From contig NZ_CP089214.1 of the NCBI RefSeq assembly GCF_021183625.1, forward strand, positions 3,720,001-3,784,000: a stretch of DNA of 64,000 nucleotides, written 5' to 3'. Positions 16,112-24,724 of the stretch are shown piece by piece (within the stretch, counting starts at the first letter, position 1; each line of letters starts with the position of its first letter). The position numbers were made by a program, and so were the translations under genes. This stretch comes from Nocardia asteroides. Lineage in GTDB: Bacteria; Actinomycetota; Actinomycetes; Mycobacteriales; Mycobacteriaceae. The notes under the pieces are model-generated. The model did not search any database. It had not been told where the DNA came from and saw nothing but the letters and a program-made list of their open reading frames with translations.

Positions 16112-16752
16112 CCGCTCTCAGCGACATCCCCATCCCCGTGATCCCCGGCGTCCTGCGCGTCGAGAACTCGGACCGGGACGCGACGCTACCCGTGATCCTC
16201 GATAACTTGCGCTCGGTGTACCCGCACGACGAGGTGTTCGGCACCTTCTGCCCGGTGCACATCGTGATCGACGCCCCGCCGCGCGAGGTGTACGAGTACC
16301 TCGCGCACACCCAGTCGCTGGCCGAGTGGACCTACAGCCTGCGCGGCTTCGCCGAGACCGAGGAGCCCGGCCTGTGGCAGGCGTGGGACAGGCTGGCCGA
16401 GGACACCGAGATCTACGCCCGCACCGTCGCGTACCCGGATTCCATGACCGTCGACTACCACTGCGCCTGGGACCAGGGCGAACACCTCTGGATGATCTAC
16501 CTGATGCGGGTCGTCGACGCCCAGGTGGTCTTCGACCGCCCCGGCTCGGTGGTGCTCTGGACCAACTGTCACCACCCCTTCTACGAGAAGAACCCGTTCC
16601 CGGAGAAGGGCCCGAAGGAGCGCGAGGGCTGGGTCGGCGACTTCTGGCCGCTCTTCGGCCCCGGCCACCAGCTCGAGCTGGACAACCTCAAGGCCATCTG
16701 CGAATACCGCTACGCCAACAACCTCCCGCTGACCCCGGAGTGGATGCGATGA
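16108..16752 (+). CDS. SRPBCC (START-like) family protein
   Basis: 214 residues. PVHIVIDAPPREVYEYLA followed by SLAEWTYSLRGF is the usual start of an SRPBCC/polyketide cyclase-like fold, which forms a hydrophobic ligand cavity. Residues 110-190 contain a His/Trp-rich stretch (WTNCHHPFYEKNPFPEKG) that could line the cavity or bind a metal. GTG 16108 overlaps the upstream stop and follows a CAGGAG site. Within the operon it is a candidate cyclase, condensing or carrier protein for the acyl intermediate. Confidence 0.75.
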   Translation: MTALSDIPIPVIPGVLRVENSDRDATLPVILDNLRSVYPHDEVFGTFCPVHIVIDAPPREVYEYLAHTQSLAEWTYSLRGFAETEEPGLWQAWDRLAEDTEIYARTVAYPDSMTVDYHCAWDQGEHLWMIYLMRVVDAQVVFDRPGSVVLWTNCHHPFYEKNPFPEKGPKEREGWVGDFWPLFGPGHQLELDNLKAICEYRYANNLPLTPEWMR

Positions 16753-17762
16753 GCACCGTGAGCCTGGTCGACGTCGCCTCCTACCTGCCCGGCGACCCGG
16801 TCGGCACCGAGTACTTCACGCAGTACTCGCGGTCGGAGCGGCAGGCGCGCAACGTCATGTTCCGCGCGCCCGCCGCCCGGCACCACATCGCGCCCGGCGA
16901 GACCGCGGTCGACATGATCGAGCGCGCCACCGCCCCGCTCATCGAGCGGCACGGCCGCGACCTGATCAGCAATATCGACGTGCTGCTCACCCACGTCCAG
17001 TTGCCGGACAACCCGGTGCTCGGCAGCGGCCCCGAGGTCGCCCGCAGGCTGAATGCCCGCCCGGAGCACGTGCTCGACGTGCACAACGGCGGCTGCGCGG
17101 CGTTCATCCACATGATGGCGCTGGCCGCGAACCTGCTGCGGGCGAGCGGCGGCCGGACCGCGTTGGTCGCGGCGGCGCAGAACTGCGCGGGGCCGGTCTT
17201 CACCCAGTCCGAGATCCGCGGCATGCCGCAGGCGCCGGTGCCCGGCGACGGCTGCGGGGTCGGGCTGCTCGTCATGGACGACAGCGCGCCGATCCTGGAC
17301 ACGGAGTGCCGCACCTACCCGGAGTTCGCGGGTGACATGGCGTTCTCCACCGGCAGCGAGCGCCGCTATTGGGAGCCCGGTGACGGGCAGGCGTGCGTGC
17401 GCTTCTCCGAATCCAAGGTGGCCGCGGTGCTCGCCCGCGGCAACCGGCTGGTGCCGGAGGTGGCGTTCGCGGTCTGCGACCGGATCGGCACCAAGAGCAG
17501 CGAGGTCGACACCCTGGTCACCAACCAGCCGAACCGCCTCTTCCTGCGCAACTGGCACGACGCGCTGGAGCTCCCCGCCGAGCGGCACCCGGACACCTTC
17601 GACCGCTGCGGCAACCTCTTCGCCGCGGGCATCCCGGTGACGCTGGACCAGGAGAACCGGGCTGGCAGGCTGCGCAACGGCTCGACGGTGCTGCTCTCCG
17701 CCTTCGCGCACGCGGGCGACTTCGCGGCCGCGGCCGCCGTCCGCTGGGGCGCGGCGCGGTGA
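16749..17762 (+). CDS. KAS III-like enzyme with His-to-Asn substitution
   Basis: 337 residues aligning along its length with ketoacyl-ACP synthase III/CerJ-like acyltransferases. The nucleophilic Cys is residue 116 (HNGGCAAF). The Asn of the triad is residue 289 (CGNLFAAGIP). The position expected to hold the catalytic His (HQAN in KAS III) reads NQPN, so Asn259 replaces it. Normal decarboxylating condensation is therefore unlikely; acyl transfer or another Cys-based reaction is more plausible. ATG 16749 overlaps the SRPBCC stop (ATGA), and its own stop overlaps the aminotransferase start (GTGA). Confidence 0.85.
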   Translation: MSTVSLVDVASYLPGDPVGTEYFTQYSRSERQARNVMFRAPAARHHIAPGETAVDMIERATAPLIERHGRDLISNIDVLLTHVQLPDNPVLGSGPEVARRLNARPEHVLDVHNGGCAAFIHMMALAANLLRASGGRTALVAAAQNCAGPVFTQSEIRGMPQAPVPGDGCGVGLLVMDDSAPILDTECRTYPEFAGDMAFSTGSERRYWEPGDGQACVRFSESKVAAVLARGNRLVPEVAFAVCDRIGTKSSEVDTLVTNQPNRLFLRNWHDALELPAERHPDTFDRCGNLFAAGIPVTLDQENRAGRLRNGSTVLLSAFAHAGDFAAAAAVRWGAAR

Positions 17763-18790
17763 GCGTCCGGATCCACCCCGGTGACACCACGCCGCGGGAC
17801 GGCACCTCGAGCAAGCTCCGCCGCTTCGACCTGAGCCTGAGCGAGAACCCGTTCCCGCCGCTGCCCGCGGTGCTCGAGGCGGTGCACCGCGAGCTGGCCG
17901 CGGCGAACCGCTATCCGGAGTTCCTGCCGGAGAAGTTGCCCGCGCTGATCGCCAGGGAGTTGCGGGTGCATCCCGACCAGGTGGTGGTCGGGGCCGGGGC
18001 GACCGGCGTCGCCATGCAGGTGCTGCGGGCGGTGGTGGAGCCGGGGCGGAGCATGGTGTTCGCCGCGCCCACGTTCGACGGGTACCCGATCATGGCCGGG
18101 ATGGCGGGGGTGCGGGCGGTGCCGGTGCCCCTGGATGCCCGTGGCGGGCAGGATGTCCGGGCGCTGCGTCGGGCGATCGACCGGCACACCCGGTTGCTCG
18201 TGGTGTGCAGGCCGCACAACCCCACCGGGACCGTGCTTCCGCTTGCCGAGTTGGACGCGCTGCTGGCCCGGGTTCCGGCCCGGGTCACGGTGCTGCTCGA
18301 CGAGGCGTACATCGAGTTCCTGGAACAGGCTGACCGGCCCGACCTGCACCACCTCATCGCCAAGTATCGGAACCTGCTGGTCCTGCGTACCTTTTCGAAG
18401 GCGTACGGGCTGGCCGGGCTGCGAATCGGCTACGCCGTCGGGGATATCGAGCTGGCGCGGCGGGTGCGGACTCAGCAGCTTCCGTTCGGGCTCGGGGCCG
18501 CTGCCGGGGCCGCCGTCGCCGCTTCGTACGCCGCGACCGAGGAGTTGCGGGCGCGGGTTCGGCGGATCACCGAGGAGCGGGATCTGCTGCGTGCGGCGCT
18601 GTACTCGATGGGGATCGAGGTGCCGGAGAGTCACGCCAATTTCCTCTACCTGCCGGGGCCGGGTGCGTCGAACGCACTGCGGCGGCGGGGGATCAAGGCG
18701 CGGTGCTACCCGGACGGGAGTGCGCGGATCGCGGTCGGGGATCCGGAGGCGGGGCGGGCGGTGTTGCGCGCCATGCGGATTCCGCAGTGA
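17759..18790 (+). CDS. PLP-dependent aminotransferase, histidinol-phosphate type
   Basis: 343 residues of the class I/II aminotransferase fold, nearest in pattern to HisC-like enzymes. Lys214 (TFSKAYG) should bind PLP, Asp181 (LLDEAY) the pyridine nitrogen, Asn154 (RPHNPTG) the phenolic oxygen, and the Arg in SARIAVG the substrate carboxylate. GTG 17759 overlaps the KAS III-like stop. As last gene of the operon it probably aminates the keto product made by the ThDP and acyltransferase steps, or supplies the 2-oxo acid substrate from an amino acid. Confidence 0.85.
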   Translation: MSVRIHPGDTTPRDGTSSKLRRFDLSLSENPFPPLPAVLEAVHRELAAANRYPEFLPEKLPALIARELRVHPDQVVVGAGATGVAMQVLRAVVEPGRSMVFAAPTFDGYPIMAGMAGVRAVPVPLDARGGQDVRALRRAIDRHTRLLVVCRPHNPTGTVLPLAELDALLARVPARVTVLLDEAYIEFLEQADRPDLHHLIAKYRNLLVLRTFSKAYGLAGLRIGYAVGDIELARRVRTQQLPFGLGAAAGAAVAASYAATEELRARVRRITEERDLLRAALYSMGIEVPESHANFLYLPGPGASNALRRRGIKARCYPDGSARIAVGDPEAGRAVLRAMRIPQ

Positions 18791-18803
18791 TCGGGCCGTT
18801 CGG

Positions 18804-19118
18804 TCAGCGGCGGAACCAGCGGCGGCCGGGTCGGGGCGCGAGGCCGTGTGCCGCGGCGAAGGCCGTGGCGTCGTCGGCCACCGAGGTGGAGGGGCGGCCG
18901 CGGGCCCAGGCGGTGAACTTCTCCGGGAATTCGGGGCCGCACTGCTTGGCGAGCAGGGGGTAGCGCTTGGCTACCAGGCCCGCCCGTTTGCGGAGCAGGG
19001 CGGTGGCGGTGGCGGTGAGGTCGTCCGGGGCGAAGCCGGATGGGGGCGGGCCATCGGCGACCAGGGCTCGGATCAGCTCCGCCTGGCGGGTGGCGAGGTC
19101 GGGGAGGTCGCTGCTCAC
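18804..19118 (-). CDS. SCO6045-like protein, MNIO partner candidate
   Basis: 104 residues. The N-terminus (LPDLATRQAELIRALV) and a core with KRAGLVAKRYPLLAKQCG and FPEKFTAWARGRP match the small SCO6045-like proteins that accompany DUF692 genes in actinobacteria. The start at 19118 overlaps the MNIO stop by 4 nt. MNIO enzymes commonly need a partner protein for substrate recognition. By position this is the obvious candidate, but no direct evidence exists in the sequence. Confidence 0.7.
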   Translation of the reverse strand: MSSDLPDLATRQAELIRALVADGPPPSGFAPDDLTATATALLRKRAGLVAKRYPLLAKQCGPEFPEKFTAWARGRPSTSVADDATAFAAAHGLAPRPGRRWFRR

Positions 19119-19954
19119 CGCCGGGCTCCGACAGCTCCGGTGATCCGCGTCCGGCCGGTGACGTCGGCGATGGCGTCCAGCTCGGCGAACAACTCGGCCG
19201 CGGGCGGGTAATTTCCGTCGCGCTCCAGCATGAGCGGGACGTCACGGTCGGTGGCGAACTCGCCGACCAGCTCGAGTACCGCCGCCGGGACCGCGGCGGT
19301 GTGCGTGTCGTGGTAGCGCCCGTCCAGCTCGTGTCCGCCGGCGATGTGGCAGTAGGCGATCCGCTCGGCGGGCAGCCGGTGCAGTTCGGTGCGCGGGTCG
19401 CGGGCGCGGTTGCGGGCGTTGGCGTACACGTTGGCGATATCGAGCAGCAGGTGGACGCCGGTCCGCTCGACGAGTTCGGTCAGGAATTCCGACTCGGTGA
19501 ATTCGTCCTCGGGCCAGTCGAAGTGGCTGGTGATGTTCTCCAGCGCCAGTGGAACCGGCAGCTCGGCGGTGGTGCGCGCGATGTTCCGCGTGAGCGCGTC
19601 GAGTGCCGCCCTTGTGCGCGGCACCGGAAGCAGGTGGCCCGCTTCCAGCCCGTTCGCTCGAACGAACGACACGTGTTCGCTCACCAGCGGCGCGTTCAGT
19701 TCCCGCGCGCTCCGGGCCAGGTGCGCCACCCGCTCCGGCAGGACCGGCTCCGCACCGCCGAGCGAGAGCGAGACCCCGTGCGGCACCACCGGAATGCCGC
19801 GGTCACGCAGCGCGGCGAGCTCGTCCGGCACCCCGTGCGCCACCGTCTCCGCGATCACCTCGCAGAACCCGAGCCCCGGCAGCCCGGCGACCACGCCGCA
19901 GATCTCCGGCCGCCACCCGATCCCCAGTGCCCGCCCCGGCAGCAGGGCTTTCAC
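19115..19954 (-). CDS. MNIO family (DUF692) enzyme
   Basis: 279 residues of the multinuclear non-heme iron-dependent oxidative family, a TIM-barrel fold. Likely metal ligands are visible: His59 (PHGVSLSLGG), Glu93-His94 (SEHVSF), Glu in LENITSHF, Asp in LLLDIANVYAN, His in YCHIAGGH and DTHTAAV, and Glu in LERDGNYP. Known members modify Cys residues of peptides, for example in methanobactin, 3-thiaglutamate and thiooxazole-type pathways. GTG 19954 lies 3 nt after the stop of a Gly/Cys-tailed membrane protein, the probable substrate. Confidence 0.85.
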   Translation of the reverse strand: MKALLPGRALGIGWRPEICGVVAGLPGLGFCEVIAETVAHGVPDELAALRDRGIPVVPHGVSLSLGGAEPVLPERVAHLARSARELNAPLVSEHVSFVRANGLEAGHLLPVPRTRAALDALTRNIARTTAELPVPLALENITSHFDWPEDEFTESEFLTELVERTGVHLLLDIANVYANARNRARDPRTELHRLPAERIAYCHIAGGHELDGRYHDTHTAAVPAAVLELVGEFATDRDVPLMLERDGNYPPAAELFAELDAIADVTGRTRITGAVGARR

Positions 19955-19957
19955 CGG

Positions 19958-20869
19958 TCACCCACCGCAGCCGCCGCCACCGCCGCCACACCCTCCCCCT
20001 CCACCGCAGCTACTGCCGCTACTTCCGCCGTCCCCGCCACCGCCACCGCTGTCCCAGCCCGACGACGACGCGGGCGGCTCCGCCGCGCTGGCCAGCCCGG
20101 CATCGAAGGTGAGCAGCGCCGCGCCGCCGAAGAGCGCCGCACCGAGCGCGGCGGTGTGCAACCCGTACGTCTCGTAGGACGGCGCGTTCTGCGGCCGCAG
20201 GTACCCGTTGGCGATCACCGCCTGCGTGGTCGCCGCCCGGCCGAGCGCGGTCACCCGCGGCACCCGTGTCAGCATGAATCCGACGAACGCGAGGATGATC
20301 AGCAGGGCGAACAGGAAGCCGACCCCGTTCCCGTTCACGATCCCGGCGATGAACCGCACCAGCCCGAGCAGCCAGACGATCAGCACCGGCATCGCCGCGT
20401 CCCGCAGCTCCCGCCGATACCCGGGACTCGGCAGGTACCCGCGCGCGACCAGCCCGGCCCGCAGCAGCTTCAGATCCGGCCCCACCGCCCCGGCCAGCAC
20501 CGCGACCTTGACCGGCGTGCCGGCCGCGATCCGGTCGTACACCGCCACGGTGAACGGATCCAGCCTGCTCCGATCACCGGCCGTGATGGCCCGGGCGGGC
20601 GTGCCGTCCGAACCGATCAGGTTCTCGGCGCGCAGCAGCGCGAGCGCCGCCAGCACCGGCCGGTTGTCGTCGATCAGCATGCCGAGCTCCGGCGCGGTCA
20701 GCTCCGACCCCGGCTTCTCCAGCCGCGGTTTCACCTCGTCCCGCCGGGTGACCCCGCGGCGCAGCCAGATCGCCGCAACCACCGCCGCGATCGCGACCGG
20801 GATGTACAGCAGGAGAAAGTCCGGCCCTGAGATTCCCCAGGTATCCGCCGCCGTGTCGACCACGCTCAT
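19958..20869 (-). CDS. TIGR04222-type membrane protein with Gly/Cys tail
   Basis: About 303 residues. One membrane helix near residues 15-35 and two in the middle (about 160-205) enclose a soluble region (residues about 40-155). A further hydrophobic segment near 245-262 precedes a low-complexity tail of Ser/Gly with three Cys in the last 16 residues (pattern SSC, G5, C, G6, CGG). N-terminal TIGR04222 proteins with such tails are known to occur beside DUF692 genes. ATG 20869 follows GAGGTGGAG; a GTG two codons upstream is possible. It heads the operon. The Cys residues are candidate sites for MNIO modification. Confidence 0.8.
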   Translation of the reverse strand: MSVVDTAADTWGISGPDFLLLYIPVAIAAVVAAIWLRRGVTRRDEVKPRLEKPGSELTAPELGMLIDDNRPVLAALALLRAENLIGSDGTPARAITAGDRSRLDPFTVAVYDRIAAGTPVKVAVLAGAVGPDLKLLRAGLVARGYLPSPGYRRELRDAAMPVLIVWLLGLVRFIAGIVNGNGVGFLFALLIILAFVGFMLTRVPRVTALGRAATTQAVIANGYLRPQNAPSYETYGLHTAALGAALFGGAALLTFDAGLASAAEPPASSSGWDSGGGGGDGGSSGSSCGGGGGCGGGGGGCGG

Positions 20870-20946
20870 CTCCACCTCACGATTCGCCGCGTTTCGCCTG
20901 ATTATCGAGCTCCGCGGGCCCGCGCGCCAGATGGTTCCATGAACCC

Positions 20947-21318
20947 ATGGCGAATTCCCCCCGACTGCGCCCCAACCCCGCGCCCGCGCACGGCACCGCC
21001 AGCCGCGAATGGTTCCGCCGCATCCTCGCCCGGCGCGAGTTCGTCCTCCGGCAGACGGTCATCGACCCCGGCGGCAGCAGCGGCTGGCACTACCACGACG
21101 GCACCCTGCTCGTCCTCGTCACCCGCGGCACCCTCGACCACCCCGACGCCCGCCGCACCCCCATCCGCTACCCCCGCTGGCGCGTCTTCCGCGAACCCAG
21201 CGGCCCGCGGTACCCGCATGTGGCCCGCAACTCCGGTTCGGAGCCGGTCACCATCTGGGTGCTCTACCGCAACCCACCGGGAGCCCCGCTCTCCCGGCAC
21301 GTCGACCCGCTGGACTGA
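20947..21318 (+). CDS. cupin-domain protein
   Basis: 123 residues forming a small cupin barrel. QTVIDPGGSSGWHYHDGTLL supplies the first motif with a His-x-His metal pair, and PHVARNSGSEPVTIWVLY the second. The N-terminal region is basic with WFRRILARREF. It is divergent from the TIGR04222/MNIO operon with 77 bp between starts, so it may be co-regulated. Cupins of this size bind small molecules or act as simple oxygenases/isomerases; the substrate is unknown. Confidence 0.8.
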   Translation: MANSPRLRPNPAPAHGTASREWFRRILARREFVLRQTVIDPGGSSGWHYHDGTLLVLVTRGTLDHPDARRTPIRYPRWRVFREPSGPRYPHVARNSGSEPVTIWVLYRNPPGAPLSRHVDPLD

Positions 21319-21321
21319 GCG

Positions 21322-21723
21322 TCAGGCCGGCTCGCAGGCCGAGCGCAGCGAGCACGCCCCGCAGGCGCTCCCGCATCCGCCGACCGGCTCGGGGACCAGC
21401 GGCGCGACGACCCGCTCGGCGGCGTTGGCGCCCGCACCGAGGGTGAGCACCGCGACCACCCCGACCACGGCGGCGACGATCAGCGCGACGAACCCGCCCG
21501 CGGCGAGCGCGACGAGACCGCCGGCGAAGAGCAGGAAGCCGGCGGCGACGGAGGTGGGGGCGGCGACGCGGTTGGCGAGCCGGAAGGTGGTGTCGTCGGT
21601 GAGCGCGGCCTCGGTGTGCACGCCCACGAAGCGGTTGCGCGGCAGCCGTCCGGTCAGCCCGAGCAGGCCGGTCGCGACGGCGACGGCGGCCGCGGCGAAC
21701 AGGAGGAGAGCGACGACGAACAC
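21322..21723 (-). CDS. SdpI-family membrane protein with Cys-rich tail
   Basis: 133 residues. The first 120 have three hydrophobic helices (about 3-22, 55-77, 80-98) and the SdpI signature GRLPRNRFVGVHTEAAL, with a strongly conserved RNRFVG-like loop. SdpI proteins are immunity or signalling membrane proteins. The C-terminus is unusual: CGSACGACSLRSAC, four Cys in 14 residues just before the end. It is convergent with the cupin gene (3-nt gap) and faces leuS across 163 bp. Whether the tail binds metal or is enzymatically modified is open. Confidence 0.8.
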   Translation of the reverse strand: MFVVALLLFAAAAVAVATGLLGLTGRLPRNRFVGVHTEAALTDDTTFRLANRVAAPTSVAAGFLLFAGGLVALAAGGFVALIVAAVVGVVAVLTLGAGANAAERVVAPLVPEPVGGCGSACGACSLRSACEPA

Positions 21724-21811
21724 CCGAGTAGGTTATCCCACGGGCCCTGCGCACCCGCGCCGGCATCGTCAGGTGTGACGCCCGCTACCAGCGCAGATCC
21801 AGCCGATCGGA

Positions 21812-21872
21812 TCTTGTTCGAGATGAGTGGGCCCACGTTCTACCCTGATAACCGGGTTCCGGACGAACAAGA
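21812..21872 (+). promoter_or_regulatory. inverted repeat in the leuS leader
   Basis: TCTTGTTCG (21812-21820) is perfectly complementary to CGAACAAGA (21864-21872), enclosing 43 nt that hold smaller hairpins. The right arm ends where the AGGAAGG ribosome site of leuS begins. Folding could therefore mask translation initiation. Confidence 0.45.
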
Positions 21873-21886
21873 AGGAAGGCTGAGCG

Positions 21887-24721
21887 GTGGATGACACGCG
21901 GGCGACCGAGAGCGGTGGCACCGAGAAGGACGGCCCGCGGCATCGGTACAGCGCCGAGCTCGCGGGGCGCATCGAGCGCCGCTGGCAGCAGACCTGGACC
22001 GAGCGCGGGACCTTCCACGCGCCGAACCCGGTCGGCCCGCTCGCCGGCGAGACCCCGGCCGACAAGCTGTTCGTGCAGGACATGTTCCCCTACCCGTCCG
22101 GCGCGGGGCTGCACGTCGGGCATCCGCTCGGTTACATCGCCACCGACGTCTTCGCCCGCTACCACCGCATGCGCGGCCGCAATGTGCTGCACGCGCTCGG
22201 CTACGACGCCTTCGGCCTGCCCGCCGAGCAGTTCGCGGTGCAGACCGGGACGCACCCGCGGGTGACCACCGAGTCGAATATCGCGATCATGCAGCGCCAG
22301 CTGGACCGGCTCGGCCTCGGCCACGACCGGCGCCGCTCGTTCGCCACCACCGACCCCGAGTACTACCGCTGGACGCAGTGGATCTTCCTGCGCATCTACA
22401 ACGCCTGGTACGACCCGGAGGCGAACCGGGCGCGGCCGATCGCCGACCTGGTCGCGCAGTTCGCCGACGCGGCCCGCCCGACCCCGGACGGCCGGCCGTG
22501 GAACCAGCTGGCCCCCGCGGAACGCAATGCCGTGCTCGACTCGTATCGCCTGGTCTACCAGACCGATTCGGTCGTGAACTGGTGCCCCGGGCTCGGCACC
22601 GTGCTCTCCAACGAGGAGGTCACCGCGGACGGCCGCAGCGAGCGCGGCAACTTCCCGGTGTTCCGCAAGCGGCTGTGGCAGTGGATGATGCGGATCACCG
22701 CCTACTCCGACCGGCTCGTCGACGACCTGGACGGCCTGGACTGGCCGGAGAACGTGAAGACCATGCAGCGCAACTGGATCGGCCGATCCCGCGGCGCGCA
22801 GGTGAAGTTCGGCACCGAGGCCGGGTTCATCGAGGTCTTCACCACCCGCCCGGACACCCTGTTCGGCGCCACCTACGTGGTGCTGGCGCCGGAGCACGAG
22901 CTGGTCGACGCGCTCACCGCCGAGCAGTGGCCCGCCGACACCCGGGAGCGCTGGACCAACGGCGGGGCCGCGAACCCGCGCGCTGCGGTCGCCGCCTACC
23001 GCGCCGGAATCGCGGCCAAGTCGGAGCTGGAGCGCCAGGAGAACCGGGAGAAGACCGGCGTCTTCCTCGGCACCTACGCGATCAACCCGGTGAACGACGC
23101 GGCGGTGCCGATCTTCGTCGCCGACTACGTGCTGAGCGGCTACGGCACCGGCGCCATCATGGCGGTGCCCGGCCACGACCAGCGCGACTGGGATTTCGCG
23201 ACCGCGCTCGAGCTGCCGATCGCCGAGGTGATCGCGGGCGGCGACGTCACCGTCGCCGCGCACACCGGCGAGGGGAAGCTGGTCAACTCGGGCTTCCTGG
23301 ACGGGCTGGAGATCGAGGAGGCGAAAGCCACCGCGATCGCCCGGCTGGAGACGGTCGGCGCGGGCACCGGGACCGTCCAGTACAAGCTCCGCGACTGGCT
23401 CTTCGCCAGGCAGCGGTACTGGGGCGAGCCCTTCCCCATCGTCTACGACGAGGACGGCGCGCCGCACCCGCTGCCGGAATCCATGCTGCCGGTCCGGCTC
23501 CCCGAGCTGGAGGATTTCGCGCCGGTCACCTTCGACCCGGACGACGCGAGCTCCGAGCCGTCGCCGCCGCTGGCCAAGGCCACCGACTGGGTCGAGGTCG
23601 AGCTGGACCTGGGCGACGGTCTCGAGAAGTACCGCCGCGACACCAACGTCATGCCGAACTGGGCCGGAAGCTCCTGGTACCAGCTGCGCTACGCGGATCC
23701 GACCAACACCGAGGCGTTCTGCGCACCGGAGAACGAGGCGTACTGGCTCGGCCCGCGCGGCGCGGCCGACCCGGGCGGCGTCGACCTCTACGTCGGCGGT
23801 GTCGAGCACGCGGTGCTGCACCTGCTGTACGCGCGGTTCTGGCAGAAGGTCCTCTTCGACCTGGGCGAGGTCACCGGCAGTGAGCCGTACCGGAAGCTGT
23901 TCAACCAGGGCTACATCCAGGCGCACGCCTACACCGACGAGCGCGGCGCGTACGTGCCCGCGGCCGAGGTGACCGAGCGCGACGGCCAGTTCTTCTGGCA
24001 CGAGCAGCGGGTGTTCCAGGAGTACGGCAAGATCGGCAAGTCGCTGAAGAACGCCATCTCGCCGGACGAGATGTGCGACCTCTACGGCGCCGACACCTTC
24101 CGCTTCTACGAGATGGCGATGGGCCCGCTCGACACCTCGCGCCCGTGGGCGACCAAGGACGTCGTCGGCGCACACCGCTTCCTGCAGCGGGTCTGGCGGC
24201 TGGTGGTGGACGAGGAGTCCGGCGCGGTCCGGGTCACCGACGCCGAGCCCACCGCGGCGACGCTGCGCGTGCTGCACCGCACCATCGCCGGGGTCGACGA
24301 GGACTACGCCGCCATGCGGGACAACACCGCGGGCGCGAAGCTCATCGAGCTCACCAACCACCTCACCAAGGCGTACCCGGACGGCGCGCCGCGCGCGGTG
24401 GTCGAGCCGGTGGTGCTCATGCTGGCCCCCATGGCCCCGCACATCGCGGAAGAACTGTGGGAACGCCTCGGCCACACCGATTCCCTGAGCACCGGCCCCT
24501 TCCCCGCCGCCGACCCGGCGCTGCTGGTCGAGGAGTCGGTGGAGTACCCGATCCAGGTGAACGGCAAGGTGCGCAGCCGGATCCAGGTCCCGGCCGACGC
24601 CGACAGTGCCGCCATCGAGGCCGCCGCGCTCGCCGACGAGAAGATCGCCGCCCTGCTCGACGGGGCGGCGCCGCGCAAGCTCATCGTCGTCCCCGGGCGA
24701 CTGGTGAACATCGTCCGGTAG
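21887..24721 (+). CDS. leuS: leucyl-tRNA synthetase
   Basis: 944 residues, normal for the bacterial enzyme, which charges tRNA-Leu. HVGH in GLHVGHPLGY is the HIGH motif of the class I Rossmann fold. The GKIGKS loop in the C-terminal half replaces KMSKS in the actinobacterial manner. The editing (CP1) domain lies between, with TTRPDTLFGATYV and the GTGAIMAVPGHDQRDWDFA region. The anticodon-binding domain and a short C-terminal domain ending VVPGRLVNIVR complete it. GTG 21887 follows GAAGGAAGG. Synteny with mycobacterial Rv0041 supports the call. Confidence 0.98.
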   Translation: MDDTRATESGGTEKDGPRHRYSAELAGRIERRWQQTWTERGTFHAPNPVGPLAGETPADKLFVQDMFPYPSGAGLHVGHPLGYIATDVFARYHRMRGRNVLHALGYDAFGLPAEQFAVQTGTHPRVTTESNIAIMQRQLDRLGLGHDRRRSFATTDPEYYRWTQWIFLRIYNAWYDPEANRARPIADLVAQFADAARPTPDGRPWNQLAPAERNAVLDSYRLVYQTDSVVNWCPGLGTVLSNEEVTADGRSERGNFPVFRKRLWQWMMRITAYSDRLVDDLDGLDWPENVKTMQRNWIGRSRGAQVKFGTEAGFIEVFTTRPDTLFGATYVVLAPEHELVDALTAEQWPADTRERWTNGGAANPRAAVAAYRAGIAAKSELERQENREKTGVFLGTYAINPVNDAAVPIFVADYVLSGYGTGAIMAVPGHDQRDWDFATALELPIAEVIAGGDVTVAAHTGEGKLVNSGFLDGLEIEEAKATAIARLETVGAGTGTVQYKLRDWLFARQRYWGEPFPIVYDEDGAPHPLPESMLPVRLPELEDFAPVTFDPDDASSEPSPPLAKATDWVEVELDLGDGLEKYRRDTNVMPNWAGSSWYQLRYADPTNTEAFCAPENEAYWLGPRGAADPGGVDLYVGGVEHAVLHLLYARFWQKVLFDLGEVTGSEPYRKLFNQGYIQAHAYTDERGAYVPAAEVTERDGQFFWHEQRVFQEYGKIGKSLKNAISPDEMCDLYGADTFRFYEMAMGPLDTSRPWATKDVVGAHRFLQRVWRLVVDEESGAVRVTDAEPTAATLRVLHRTIAGVDEDYAAMRDNTAGAKLIELTNHLTKAYPDGAPRAVVEPVVLMLAPMAPHIAEELWERLGHTDSLSTGPFPAADPALLVEESVEYPIQVNGKVRSRIQVPADADSAAIEAAALADEKIAALLDGAAPRKLIVVPGRLVNIVR

Positions 24722-24724
24722 GCG

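Noticed and set aside
19040..20830. 596-residue plus-strand frame opposite the MNIO operon
   Set aside because: It is a mirror of the MNIO and TIGR04222 genes; no motifs, extreme Arg/Pro content.
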